Positions 13,401 through 21,442 of a stretch of DNA of 64,000 nt are shown here, in pieces. The DNA comes from Streptomyces sp. TLI_105 (GTDB lineage: Bacteria; Actinomycetota; Actinomycetes; Streptomycetales; Streptomycetaceae). The notes beneath the pieces were generated by a model that did no database searches, had not been told where the DNA came from, and saw nothing but the letters and a program-made list of their open reading frames with translations. How positions within the stretch are numbered: the first letter of the stretch is position 1; each line of letters starts with the position of its first letter. The translations under genes were made by a program, and so were the position numbers. The stretch covers positions 3,572,501-3,636,500 of the forward strand of contig NZ_FNSM01000001.1 in the NCBI RefSeq assembly GCF_900105415.1. The letters run 5' to 3'.

Positions 13401-13820
13401 TCAGGCGGCGCGGGTGAGGCGGTTGGCGAAGGTCGACACCGTGTACGTACCGATGCCGAGGACGACCTCCAGGGCGTTGCGGCGGGTGTAGCCGGCCTTC
13501 TCGAAGGCGGCGAGGTCCTCGTCGCCGACCGCGCCGGAGGAGGCCAGGGCCCGGAGGGTGAACGTCCGGACGGCGGCGAGGCGTTCGGCGTCGGGGGCCG
13601 GTCCGAGGGCGGCCATCTTCGCCTCGTGCATGTCGACGCAGAGGTGGCACTGGTTGCGCTCGGCGACGGTCAGGATGACCGTCTCGCGGGAGTGCGGGTC
13701 GAGGGTGGTGGACTCGAAGATCGCGCTGAGCTTGAGGAAGCCGTCGAGGGTCTCCGGGGACTCCTTGAGGAGGGCGACGGCGGCGGCGGTGCGGGCGGAC
13801 ATGTCGACGGGTGCGGACAA
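13401..13820 (-). CDS. Carboxymuconolactone-decarboxylase/AhpD-like peroxidase protein
   Basis: 139 residues. The AhpD-type signature is complete: Glu54, then Cys58-x2-Cys61 and His65 (ERNQCHLCVDMHE). Proteins with this set usually reduce hydroperoxides through the Cys pair rather than decarboxylate. The TTG at 13820 is chosen because AGGGGGAA lies 6 nt upstream, while the internal ATG at 13802 has no ribosome site. Divergent from a MarR gene whose putative operator lies directly upstream, so oxidative or electrophile-dependent control is plausible. Confidence 0.85.
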   Translation of the reverse strand: MSAPVDMSARTAAAVALLKESPETLDGFLKLSAIFESTTLDPHSRETVILTVAERNQCHLCVDMHEAKMAALGPAPDAERLAAVRTFTLRALASSGAVGDEDLAAFEKAGYTRRNALEVVLGIGTYTVSTFANRLTRAA

Positions 13821-13861
13821 GGCGGTTCCCCCTGACTAGAATGGACAACATGGTTGACCAT
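13814..13861. promoter_or_regulatory. Divergent CMD/MarR promoter with MarR-type operator
   Basis: For MarR: CGGACA (13814-13819), 17 bp, TAGAAT (13837-13842), 7 bp, ATG at 13850, which means a leaderless transcript. ATGGACAACATGGTTGACCAT (13841-13861) is a 21-bp imperfect palindrome (ATGGnCAAC/GTTGnCCAT halves) covering the -10 and start codon. A regulator bound here would block its own gene and, 21 bp away, the CMD gene. Confidence 0.6.
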
Positions 13862-14383
13862 GTCGCTGGAGAAAACGTAAATCAGGTTGTCGATAAGGGC
13901 AAGGGGGTACCCGTACGCGACACCCCCGGGTACGAACTGCCCCTGCTCCTCTTCGGCGGCTTCCGCACCCTCATCGACCGGCTGCACGCCCGCCTCGCCC
14001 ACGAGGGCCACCCCGAACTGCGCCCCGCCCACGGCTTCGCCATGCAGGCCATCGGGGTGCACGGCGCCACCGCCAGCGATATCGGACGACGCCTCGGCGT
14101 CTCCAAGCAGGCCGCCGGCAAGACCGTCGACCGCCTGCTCGCCGTCGGCTACGCGGAGCGCGCCGACGACCCCGCCGATGCGCGCCGCAAACTCGTCCGG
14201 CTCACCCCGCGCGGGTACGACGCCCTCGCCCGCTCCGCCGCGATCTTCGACGACCTGCGGGCGGAATGGATCGCCGCCCTCGGCGCGGACCGCGTCCGGG
14301 ACATGGAGGCGGCCCTGCGGAACGTCGTCCCCGCCGAGACGGCGTTCCGCCTGGACGCCACGAGCTGGCTGGGGACCCCTTAG
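13850..14383 (+). CDS. MarR-family transcriptional regulator
   Basis: 177 residues from the leaderless ATG at 13850 (ATG 13841 is in frame, three codons longer). Winged helix-turn-helix: GATASDIGRRLGVSKQAAGKTVDRLLAVGYAERADDPADARRKLVRLTPRG, residues about 70-120; flanking helices form the dimer interface. No conserved Cys, so it is not an OhrR-type Cys sensor despite controlling a peroxidase-like neighbour. The palindrome over its start codon suggests autoregulation. The stop lies in the first unit of a 17-bp repeat. Confidence 0.88.
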   Translation: MVDHVAGENVNQVVDKGKGVPVRDTPGYELPLLLFGGFRTLIDRLHARLAHEGHPELRPAHGFAMQAIGVHGATASDIGRRLGVSKQAAGKTVDRLLAVGYAERADDPADARRKLVRLTPRGYDALARSAAIFDDLRAEWIAALGADRVRDMEAALRNVVPAETAFRLDATSWLGTP

Positions 14384-14425
14384 GAGCCGGGACCCCTCAG
14401 GAACCGGAACCCCTCAGGAAGGGGT
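14375..14425. repeat. 17-bp tandem triplication spanning the MarR stop codon
   Basis: ACCCCTTAGGAGCCGGG (14375-14391), ACCCCTCAGGAACCGGA (14392-14408) and ACCCCTCAGGAAGGGGT (14409-14425). The TAG of unit one is the MarR stop; the last unit is self-complementary (ACCCCT...AGGGGT) and ends at the stop of the convergent aldo/keto reductase gene, so it may act as terminator. Confidence 0.88.
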
Positions 14426-15414
14426 CACCAGGCGAAGGCCTCCGGGGACGGCCCCGGCCCGGGGAAGATCTCGTCGAGCCCGGCCAGCACCTCCTCGCTC
14501 AGCTCCAGCTCCAGAGCGGCCAGCGCGCCCGCCAGCTGCTCCGGGGTGCGGGGACCGACGATCGGGCCGGTCACGCCGGGCCGGGTCAGCAGCCACGCCA
14601 GAGCCGCCTCGCCGGGCTGCAGGCCGTGCTTGTCGAGCAGGTCCTCGTACGCCTGGAGCTGCGCCCGCACCGCCGGGTCGGCCAGCGTGGCCGCCGCGCG
14701 CCCCTCCGTACGCCGCTTGCCCTCGGTCTCCTTCTTCAGGACGCCGCCGAGCAGACCGCCGTGCAGCGGCGACCAGGGGATGACCCCGAGGCCGTACTCC
14801 TGCGCGGCCGGGATCACCTCCATCTCGGCGCGCCGCTCGAAGAGGTTGTAGAGGCACTGCTCGCTGACGAGCCCGACCGAGCCCCGCCGGGCGGCCACCT
14901 CGTTGGCCTGGGCGATCTTGTAGCCGGGGAAGTTCGAGGAGCCCGCGTACAGGATCTTGCCCTGCTGGATGAGGACGTCGACGGCCTGCCAGATCTCCTC
15001 GAAGGGAGTCGACCGATCGACGTGGTGGAACTGATAGACGTCGATGTGATCAGTACCGAGCCGCTTGAGACTGGCCTCCACGGCCCTGCGGATGTTGAGC
15101 GCCGAGAGCTTGTCGTGGTTGGGCCAGGCCTCGCCGTCGGGGCCCATGTTCCCGTACACCTTGGTGGCGAGGACCGTACGGTCACGGCGGCCGTCGCCCT
15201 TGGCGAACCAGGAGCCGATGATCGACTCCGTCCGCCCCTTGTTCTCCGCCCACCCGTAGACGTTCGCGGTGTCGAAGAAGTTGAGCCCCGCGTCGAGGGC
15301 GGTGTCCATGATGGCGTGACTGGTGGCTTCGTCCGTCTGCGGTCCGAAGTTCATCGTCCCGAGGACGAGTCGGCTGACCTTGAGTCCGGTGCGTCCGAGC
15401 TGCGTGTACTCCAT
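14425..15414 (-). CDS. Aldo/keto reductase
   Basis: 329 residues, a TIM-barrel NADPH-dependent oxidoreductase. Start MEYTQLGRTGLKVSRLVLGTMNFG is the family hallmark; catalytic tetrad residues are visible as Asp in NFFDTANVYG (with Tyr), Lys in LATKVYGNMG and His in YQFHHVDRS; the cofactor end reads GPIVGPRTPEQLAGALAA. It reduces aldehydes or ketones; the natural substrate is unknown. It is a single gene between a repeat array and a small membrane gene, preceded by a MerR-style inverted repeat. Confidence 0.93.
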   Translation of the reverse strand: MEYTQLGRTGLKVSRLVLGTMNFGPQTDEATSHAIMDTALDAGLNFFDTANVYGWAENKGRTESIIGSWFAKGDGRRDRTVLATKVYGNMGPDGEAWPNHDKLSALNIRRAVEASLKRLGTDHIDVYQFHHVDRSTPFEEIWQAVDVLIQQGKILYAGSSNFPGYKIAQANEVAARRGSVGLVSEQCLYNLFERRAEMEVIPAAQEYGLGVIPWSPLHGGLLGGVLKKETEGKRRTEGRAAATLADPAVRAQLQAYEDLLDKHGLQPGEAALAWLLTRPGVTGPIVGPRTPEQLAGALAALELELSEEVLAGLDEIFPGPGPSPEAFAW

Positions 15415-15429
15415 GGTCGACAAGCCAAC

Positions 15430-15451
15430 TGCTTCGAGCGCACTCGAAGCA
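15430..15451 (-). promoter_or_regulatory. MerR-style operator in the aldo/keto reductase promoter
   Basis: TGCTTCGAG-CGCA-CTCGAAGCA is an inverted repeat with 9-bp arms and a 4-bp centre. On the minus strand TTGCTT overlaps its left end and TTGGCT lies 18 bp on, followed by about 8 bp to the ATG, giving an overlong-spacer promoter of the kind MerR activators remodel. No merR gene lies nearby. Confidence 0.45.
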
Positions 15452-15491
15452 AGGCCCTTCCCACGGCGTGGCAGGGACCGGTCACCAGGGG

Positions 15492-15581
15492 CTACTGACC
15501 GACCAGCGACGACACCGCGATGATCGCGAACATCAGGACGAGAGCGCCGGCCATGATCAGGTTTCGAGTCTTCGGATCCAC
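15492..15581 (-). CDS. 29-codon single-span membrane microprotein
   Basis: A very short gene: MDPKTRNLIMAGALVLMFAIIA then VSSLVGQ. Three charged residues at the N-terminus are followed by one hydrophobic helix (about residues 9-27), so an N-in single-pass membrane peptide is expected. Support: the minus-strand TAACCT (15588-15593) lies 6 nt before the GTG at 15581, ideal for a leaderless transcript, and the composition is that of a real membrane helix rather than GC-rich noise. The -10 overlaps the TAA stop of thpR. Function unknown; such peptides often modulate a larger membrane complex. Confidence 0.6.
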   Translation of the reverse strand: MDPKTRNLIMAGALVLMFAIIAVSSLVGQ

Positions 15582-15590
15582 CCGTCGAGG

Positions 15591-16175
15591 TTAACCCGCG
15601 CCCTCCCCACGCCCTGCCAGGGGCCAGCGGTCCACCGTCTCGTACCGGGGCTGCTCCCCCGGCACCCCGCTCACCGGCAGGTTCGACCGGACCAGGACCA
15701 GCTCGCCGACCTGCCAGCGGCCGCCCTCGAACCCGGCGAGCTCGTCGAGGAAGGGACGCAGGCCCGCCCCCTCCGCGCGCGCCCGGGCGACCGTCAGATG
15801 GGCCTGGTAGCGGCGGTGCTCCTCCATCGGGACCCCGGCGCGGCGGGCGGCCGCGTCGGCGCGCTCGGCGAGCAGCCGCAGCTCGTCCAGGTCCCCGGCG
15901 GCGCCGGTCCACAGCGCCCGCCGCCCGAAGTGGCCGCCGCCGTGCAGCCGCAGGGGGAACGGCGGCGTCCGGTGCGCGGCCCGCCCGAGCCGCTCCCGCA
16001 GCTCGGGCAGCAGCTCCTCGTCGACCTCCCCCATGAAGGCCAGGGTGAAGTGCCACCCCGGCCGCGAGGTCCAGCGGAGCCCGTCCGCACCGGGCAGCCG
16101 GCGCAGCCGGTCGACGACGTGTCCGAGCTCGTCCAGCCGCTCCGGCGGCGGCACGACGGCGGCGAAGAGCCTCAT
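15591..16175 (-). CDS. thpR: RNA 2',3'-cyclic phosphodiesterase
   Basis: 194 residues of the 2H phosphoesterase superfamily. The two catalytic HxTx motifs are present: HFTL at residues 42-45 and HLTV near residue 126. LRLFAAVVPP at the N-terminus and a total near 190 residues fit ThpR (formerly 2'-5' RNA ligase), which opens 2',3'-cyclic phosphates on RNA ends. Cytosolic. The biological role in bacteria is poorly known. The start ATG at 16175 is the first plausible one and begins with the conserved MRLFAAV. Confidence 0.9.
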   Translation of the reverse strand: MRLFAAVVPPPERLDELGHVVDRLRRLPGADGLRWTSRPGWHFTLAFMGEVDEELLPELRERLGRAAHRTPPFPLRLHGGGHFGRRALWTGAAGDLDELRLLAERADAAARRAGVPMEEHRRYQAHLTVARARAEGAGLRPFLDELAGFEGGRWQVGELVLVRSNLPVSGVPGEQPRYETVDRWPLAGRGEGAG

Positions 16176-16276
16176 GGGGAAAGTCTGACAGGAGCCGGGC
16201 CGCCGGTCCGCTCGGGAGACCTGCTCCCCTTACGAGCCCCACCCCGCCGAAAGGCCGTACGACTAACCTCTCCGGC

Positions 16277-16777
16277 ATGAAGATCCGGAAGGGCGGGGCG
16301 GAGGACCTCCCCGCGATACTCGCGATACTCGACAGCGCCGTGGTGTGGCTCAACGACAAGGGGATCACCGCCCAGTGGGGCACGGAGTCGTTCTCCGGGC
16401 GGCCGAAGGCGGTGGAGCAGGTCGAGCGGACCATGTCCGAGGGCGACCCGTGGATCGTGGAGATCGACGGCGTCCCGGCGGGCACGATGACGTTGACGCC
16501 GCACCCCGGCCAGCACATCGAACCGGCCGAGGAGCCGGAGGTGTACGTCCGCCTCCTGGCGACGGACGCCCGCTTCCACGGCCACGGGGTGGGAGCGGCC
16601 CTCCTGGCCCACGCAGCGGACGAAACCCGGCGCCAGGGAGTGTCCCTCCTCCGGGTGGACTGCTTCGCGGGCAGCGAGGGCCGCCTGATCGAGTACTACG
16701 AGAAGCAGGGCTTCACCCGCACCACCGCGTTCGAGGTCGGCGACTGGCCGGGCCAGGTGCTGGAGCAGCGGGTCTGA
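16277..16777 (+). CDS. GNAT-family N-acetyltransferase
   Basis: 166 residues, single GNAT domain. Acetyl-CoA pyrophosphate loop: LLATDARFHGHGVGAALLAHAADE (R/Q-x-x-G-x-G/A core, residues about 92-115); beta-alpha end LLRVDCFAGSEGRLIEYYEKQGF. The start MKIRKGGAEDLPAILAIL is typical. TAACCT (16264-16269) lies 7 nt before the ATG, so the mRNA is probably leaderless. The acceptor substrate cannot be predicted. It ends before a terminator shared with the convergent secreted protein gene. Confidence 0.9.
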   Translation: MKIRKGGAEDLPAILAILDSAVVWLNDKGITAQWGTESFSGRPKAVEQVERTMSEGDPWIVEIDGVPAGTMTLTPHPGQHIEPAEEPEVYVRLLATDARFHGHGVGAALLAHAADETRRQGVSLLRVDCFAGSEGRLIEYYEKQGFTRTTAFEVGDWPGQVLEQRV

Positions 16778-16784
16778 CGGGCGG

Positions 16785-16814
16785 CACCCGGAGCCCGCGC
16801 ACGGGCTCCGGGTG
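16785..16814. terminator. Bidirectional terminator hairpin
   Basis: CACCCGGAGCCCG (16785-16797), loop CGCA, and CGGGCTCCGGGTG (16802-16814): a perfect 13-bp stem between the convergent GNAT and FG-GAP genes. Confidence 0.85.
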
Positions 16815-16821
16815 GGGCGGG

Positions 16822-19110
16822 TCAGTACAGGGTCGGGCCCGTGTTCCAAGGGACGTCCCGCAGGGAGAAGTCCACGCGGTACTTGAACGGCGTCGCCCAC
16901 TGGCCCGAGCCCCGGTAGAACGCGAGCACGTCGCCGTCCACGCCCGGGCGGCCCTTCGCGACGAGGTCCGGGCGGCCGTCGCGGTCGGCGTCGCCCACGG
17001 CGGTGATCACGGCGAACTGGTTCCAGCCGCCGCCTATGCGGGTGCGCGGCGCGAAGGTGCCGTCGCCCTTGCCGAGGTGGAGCCAGAGGACGCCGTCCTT
17101 GTCCCGGGCGACGAGGTCGCCGGCGGGCCCGCCGGCCAGGTTGCCGGTGGCGGTGACGAGGTTGTAGGCGCCCCAGCCCCCGCCGATCTTCACCCGGCCC
17201 GCGAAGGGCTTGGCCCAGTCGCCGGTGCCCTTGTGGAGCCACGCGACGCCGGTCGTGTCGACGCCGACCAGGTCGGGGCGGCCGTCACCGGTGAGGTCGG
17301 AGCCCCCGGTGATCAGCCGGTACGTCTGCCAGCCCGCGCCCACGCGGGTGCGGGGGGCGAAGGGCTTCCTGGGGTCGCCGGTGCCCAGGTGCTGCCACAG
17401 GACGCCGTACCGGTCACGGCCCAGCAGGTCCGCGTTCGGCGCGCCGGCGATGCTGCCGGGCGTGACGAGCCGGTCGTATGCGTCCCATCCGCTGCCCGCG
17501 ACCCATTTCGGTGGCGCGACCTCCCCGTGCCGGGCTGCCAGGGCCTGCTTGGCGTCGTAGGCGGTCAGACCGCCGCCTGCCTTGACGAGCAGGTCGGGCG
17601 AACTGCTGTTCGTGAAGCCGTGGGGGGCGTGCGGGCCGACCACGGTGAGGGTGCCGCTCCGGTCGTAGAGGGGGCCGAGGCCGTATCCGGTCCTGGCCGT
17701 CATCCGCCACGTGTAGGAGCCGAGCCGGGCGGCCGTACCGTCGTCGAACAGGCCGTTCCAGACCACGCCGGCGTATCCGCCGTCGCCCATGGACGTGGTC
17801 GTGGTCCACCGCTTCCCCGAGGCCGTGTGCGTCAGCTCGACTTGCACGACGGCGTTGACCGTCGCGGCGAACTTCCAGCTCAGCACGGGGTTCGCGGCCT
17901 TGCTGAAGTCGGCGGTCGCGGGGACGTTCTGGCCGGTCAGCTCCAGGACGATCGGACGGCCGGTGCGCGCCACGAGCGTGACGACCGGGTCGCCCTCGGC
18001 GCCGGCGGTGATCCGGTAGAGGCCCTCGCCGTGCTCGATCGTCCCGCCCTGCACCAGGATCGCGTCGTCGCCGTCGCTGACGACGCGGCTCACGAGGTCG
18101 AGGAGCTTGACCGTGCGGCCGTCCTTCAGCGAGCGGGCCGCGAGGGCGTGCAGCGGGTTGGGGGAGGTGGTGGTGTCGTAGTCGGTGAGACCGTACGCGA
18201 CCCAGTCGCCCAGGAACTCGACGGCGAGCGGACGGCCCGTCCCGAGGGGGATGCGCTCCGAGGCCTCCTGCCCGCGCCGCGCCACCCGCAGGGCCGCGTC
18301 GTCGCCGAAGGCGGGAGTCTCGGCCCAGGCGAGGTGCGTGGCGGACAGGGCGACGTCGCCCTGATAGGAGCCCGCCCCGGCCAGGTCCCGGTCCTCCACG
18401 ACCGCGCCGGAGGCGATGTCCACCAGGGCCGCACGCGCGCGGATCGAGTCCGGGTGCCGGTAGTGGATCAGCAGGCTGCCGGGCGCGACCAGGTCGTACC
18501 AGAGGGGGGTCGCCAGGGCGGGCAGCCCCTGCACCGTCCTGTCGACGGTCCGGCCGTCCTCGCTGCTGAGGAGGTGGACGCCACCGTTGCCGTCGGGCCG
18601 CCGGGGGGTCGTGACGACGGTGGAGCCGGCCAGGAACCGGAAGTCGCTGGTGAGGCCCAGGTGGCTCGCGTCGATCACGACGGGGGCGGCGCCCTTGGAG
18701 CCCATGTCGTACAGGGTGTACACGGCTCCCGTGGCGTTGTGGTCGATCCCGACCACGACGTCGGACCGGAAGCCGCCCGCGTACCCCTGACCGGCGGGCA
18801 GCGTGGTCACGGAGCCGTCCTCGTACCGCGTCCAGCGGTAGACGGTCTTCCCGTCGGCGGGGTCCTGGTGGGACGTGAGGAATCCCGTCGGGCCGCTGCC
18901 GCGGAGCGTCGCGCCGTCGGGCAGGTCGAAGGCACCCTGCTGCTCGGCCCCGGTCTCCGTGGCGAGGCCGCCCGCCGTGAGCGCGCCCGCGGCGAGGGCG
19001 CCCTCCGCCGGGGCCGCGAACGCGGGGGCGGCCGCCAGGGTGCCGGTGACGGTGGACAGGACGAGGGTCGCGGTGGCCAGCCGGCGGCCTGTCTTGCGGA
19101 AGGAGTGCAC
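16822..19110 (-). CDS. Secreted FG-GAP/VCBS-repeat protein with FlgD-like Ig domain
   Basis: 762 residues from the GTG at 19110, which places a classic signal peptide at the N-terminus (VHSFRKTGRRLATATL..., cleavage after APAFA near residue 32). Residues about 60-370 form a propeller-like region. Around 410-490 WKFAATVNAVVQVELTHTASG...GVVWNGLFDDGT...GSYTWRMTA is a FlgD-type Ig fold. The C-terminal 250 residues hold four FG-GAP/VCBS repeats, e.g. DLTGDGRPDLVGVDTTGVAWLHKGTG and DADRDGRPDLVAKG, which bind Ca2+ and build a seven-blade propeller. Extracellular; probably adhesive or ligand-binding, no catalytic motif seen. Confidence 0.85.
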   Translation of the reverse strand: MHSFRKTGRRLATATLVLSTVTGTLAAAPAFAAPAEGALAAGALTAGGLATETGAEQQGAFDLPDGATLRGSGPTGFLTSHQDPADGKTVYRWTRYEDGSVTTLPAGQGYAGGFRSDVVVGIDHNATGAVYTLYDMGSKGAAPVVIDASHLGLTSDFRFLAGSTVVTTPRRPDGNGGVHLLSSEDGRTVDRTVQGLPALATPLWYDLVAPGSLLIHYRHPDSIRARAALVDIASGAVVEDRDLAGAGSYQGDVALSATHLAWAETPAFGDDAALRVARRGQEASERIPLGTGRPLAVEFLGDWVAYGLTDYDTTTSPNPLHALAARSLKDGRTVKLLDLVSRVVSDGDDAILVQGGTIEHGEGLYRITAGAEGDPVVTLVARTGRPIVLELTGQNVPATADFSKAANPVLSWKFAATVNAVVQVELTHTASGKRWTTTTSMGDGGYAGVVWNGLFDDGTAARLGSYTWRMTARTGYGLGPLYDRSGTLTVVGPHAPHGFTNSSSPDLLVKAGGGLTAYDAKQALAARHGEVAPPKWVAGSGWDAYDRLVTPGSIAGAPNADLLGRDRYGVLWQHLGTGDPRKPFAPRTRVGAGWQTYRLITGGSDLTGDGRPDLVGVDTTGVAWLHKGTGDWAKPFAGRVKIGGGWGAYNLVTATGNLAGGPAGDLVARDKDGVLWLHLGKGDGTFAPRTRIGGGWNQFAVITAVGDADRDGRPDLVAKGRPGVDGDVLAFYRGSGQWATPFKYRVDFSLRDVPWNTGPTLY

Positions 19111-19185
19111 TGTCGTCCGTTTCTGCAGTCGGAAGGGGCGACGGGTGTTCCGGACACGGCCGGAAGGGCCCGCGTGCAACGGCGA

Positions 19186-19280
19186 CGCCCCCGCCGACGG
19201 TGTCGGCGGGGGCGCGGAGTGCACCGCGCCGTCCCCTGGTGAAGCGATCGTCACGCGCACGCTTGCGCACGCGACGATCG
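19186..19280. terminator. Two hairpins in the 284-bp gap between MFS and FG-GAP genes
   Basis: CGCCCCCGCCGAC (19186-19198), loop GGT, GTCGGCGGGGGCG (19202-19214): perfect 13-bp stem, good terminator for the upstream MFS gene. CGATCGTC (19245-19252) and GACGATCG (19273-19280) form a second, wider inverted repeat around the direct repeat GCGCACGC. The latter could be an operator for the FG-GAP gene. Confidence 0.6.
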
Positions 19281-19394
19281 TTCAGACCTTCGAGGGACGA
19301 CGAGGGTTGTACGTGCTCCGGAAGCGGCCGGCCCCACAGGGGAACTCGGGCTCCGCAGTCCCGCGCTCCCCGTCCGAACCCGAGGCCGAACCCG

Positions 19395-20732
19395 TCAGGC
19401 CGCCGTCGCCAGCCGCTCCCGCGACACGAACCGCACCTGCGGGTGACCCCGGTGCCAGCCCATCGCGACCTTGAGGCCGCCGACCCGGGCCAGGACCAGC
19501 CCCACGAGGACCGCCGCGGCGAGCGAGATCGCGCCGCCCGTGGCGAAGCCGACGCGGGCGCCGTACGTGTCGGTGACCCAGCCGAGCAGCGGGGCCCCGA
19601 TCGGCGTGCCGCCGGCGAAGACCATCATGTAGAGGCTCATGACCCGCCCCCGCATGGCGGGGTCGGTGGCCATCTGGACGGCCGAGTTCGCGGTGATGTT
19701 CACCGTGAGGCCGAGCAGGCCGATCGGCACGAGCAACAGCGCGAACAGCCAGAACGCGGGCGACAGGGCCGCCGCGATCTCCAGGACGCCGAAGACGCCC
19801 GCCGCGACGACCAGCATCCGCAGCCGGGTCGAGCCGCGGCGGGCCGCGGCGAGGGCGCCCACGAGGGAGCCGGCCGCCATCAGGGTGTTGAGGAAGCCGT
19901 ACGAGCCGGCGCCGACGTGGAAGACGTCACCGGAGAAGGCGGTGAGCCAGATGGGGAAGTTGAACCCGAAGGTGCCGATGAAGCCCACCAGCACGATCGG
20001 CCAGATCAGATCGGGCCGCCCGGCCACGTACCGCAGCCCCTCTCTCAGCTGCCCCTTGCCGCGCGGGGCGCGCTCCACCTTGTGGAGCTCGCTCGTCCGC
20101 ATGAGCAGGAGGCTCGCGAGCGGGGCGAGGAAGGAGAGGCCGTTGAGCAGGAAGGCCCATCCGCTGCCGACTCCGGCGATGAGGACACCGGCGACGGCGG
20201 GGCCGATGAGCCGGGCGGACTGGAAGTTCGCCGAGTTCAGGGAGACGGCGTTGCGGAGCTGCCCGGGGCCGACCATCTCGGAGACGAAGGTCTGCCGGGC
20301 CGGGTTGTCGACGACCGTGACCATGCCCAGCAGGAAGGCGATCAGATAGACGTGCCAGACCTGGATGGAACCGGAAAGAGTGAGAACGGCGAGCGCGAGC
20401 CCGCAGAGCCCGAGAGCGGCCTGGCTGACGAGGAGCAGGCGCCGCTTCGGGTAGCGGTCGGCGATGACACCGCCGTACAGCCCGAAGAGCAGCATCGGCA
20501 GGAACTGCAGGGCCGTCGTGACGCCGACGGCGGCGGCCGAGCCGGTGAGGCTCAGGACCAGCCAGTCCTGGGTGATCCGGGCCATCCACGTACCGGTGTT
20601 GGAGACGATCGCTCCGGTGAAGAACAGCCGGTAGTTCCGGATCCTGAGCGAGGAGAAGGTCCCTCCCCGCCCACGGGTGTCGAGGGTGGGTTTATGGACG
20701 GGTGCGGAGTCTGCTCCGGGTCCCGTACTCAA
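19395..20732 (-). CDS. MFS exporter (EntS/MFS_3-like)
   Basis: 445 residues, about twelve membrane helices. The start TTG at 20732 is chosen because AAGGAGG (20742-20748) lies 9 nt upstream. RNYRLFFTGAIVSNTGTWM...ITQDWLVLSLTGSA and GGVIADRYPKRRLLL (cytoplasmic loop 2-3 motif) are typical of the MFS_3/EntS-like drug or siderophore exporters. It forms an operon with a MarR regulator 26 bp upstream, so a toxic or signalling compound is probably both inducer and export substrate. Confidence 0.88.
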   Translation of the reverse strand: MSTGPGADSAPVHKPTLDTRGRGGTFSSLRIRNYRLFFTGAIVSNTGTWMARITQDWLVLSLTGSAAAVGVTTALQFLPMLLFGLYGGVIADRYPKRRLLLVSQAALGLCGLALAVLTLSGSIQVWHVYLIAFLLGMVTVVDNPARQTFVSEMVGPGQLRNAVSLNSANFQSARLIGPAVAGVLIAGVGSGWAFLLNGLSFLAPLASLLLMRTSELHKVERAPRGKGQLREGLRYVAGRPDLIWPIVLVGFIGTFGFNFPIWLTAFSGDVFHVGAGSYGFLNTLMAAGSLVGALAAARRGSTRLRMLVVAAGVFGVLEIAAALSPAFWLFALLLVPIGLLGLTVNITANSAVQMATDPAMRGRVMSLYMMVFAGGTPIGAPLLGWVTDTYGARVGFATGGAISLAAAVLVGLVLARVGGLKVAMGWHRGHPQVRFVSRERLATAA

Positions 20733-20758
20733 AGTGCGTCGCCTCCTTGGCGCCTCGG

Positions 20759-21202
20759 TTACAGGTGGGCGAGCTTCTCCAGGACCGGGGCGGCCGCGCG
20801 CAGCTTGGCCCACTCGTCCTCGTCCAGACCCTCCGCGAGGGAGGCCAGCCAGGCGTTCCGCTTGCGGCGGGACTCTTCGAGCATGGCTTCGGCCTGCTCG
20901 GTCTGGCTGACCACCTTCTGCCGGCGGTCGTCGGGGTGCGGCTCGAGCCGGACCAGTCCCTTGGCTTCGAGCAGCGCGACGATGCGGGTCATCGACGGCG
21001 GCTGGACGTGTTCCTTGCGGGCCAGCTCACCGGGGGTGGCGGAGCCGCAGAGCGACAGGGTGCCGAGCACCGACATCTCGGTGGGGCTCAGCGACTCGTC
21101 GACGCGCTGGTGCTTGAGGCGTCGGCCCAGTCGCATGACGGAGGAGCGGAGGGCGTTCACGGCCGCAGCGTCGTCGGCGGTGCCGTGGGACAGGTCAGGC
21201 AT
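20759..21202 (-). CDS. MarR-family regulator of the adjacent MFS exporter
   Basis: 147 residues from the ATG at 21202 (ATG at 21208 adds two). Winged helix region: SPTEMSVLGTLSLCGSATPGELARKEHVQPPSMTRIVALLEAKGLVRLEPHPDDRRQKVV, with the DxRRQ wing typical of MarR. On the minus strand TAGCCT lies 7 nt before the 21202 ATG, which favours that leaderless start. First gene of the MarR-MFS operon; autoregulation through the AT-rich palindromic promoter is likely. Confidence 0.88.
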   Translation of the reverse strand: MPDLSHGTADDAAAVNALRSSVMRLGRRLKHQRVDESLSPTEMSVLGTLSLCGSATPGELARKEHVQPPSMTRIVALLEAKGLVRLEPHPDDRRQKVVSQTEQAEAMLEESRRKRNAWLASLAEGLDEDEWAKLRAAAPVLEKLAHL

Positions 21203-21442
21203 GTTCATTAGGCTAACTCATTACTCTGTCTAAATACCAACGGGAGTGCCCCGACGTCGCACGAATCACACCCGTGGGGCCCGGAAGCCTCACCCGCGAG
21301 GCCCGGAAGTCCCCCATGGGGGCCGGAAGCGGCAGCACAGCACACGCCAGATCACGCTTCGGCATCCATGTATCACCCAAATGAGTGAGTCGGATCCAGA
21401 AAGTGACGCAAAGGAGCCTCGGCTGCCCCGACCCTGAACGAC
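21203..21442. promoter_or_regulatory. Intergenic region with MarR promoter/operator
   Basis: TTAGGCTAA (21208-21216) is a 9-bp palindrome over the MarR -10; a second TTAG half (minus TTAGACAG) lies 17 bp further up, in an unusually AT-rich stretch (21200-21240). The rest (21241-21442) contains two short direct repeats (GGGGCCCGGAAG / GGGGGCCGGAAG, 21277-21330) and the leader of the next gene, with no other recognisable signal. Confidence 0.5.

Noticed and set aside
21208..21216. Iron box for the MFS exporter operon
   Set aside because: Only the central TTAGGCTAA matches; the outer arms do not. Better explained as MarR operator.
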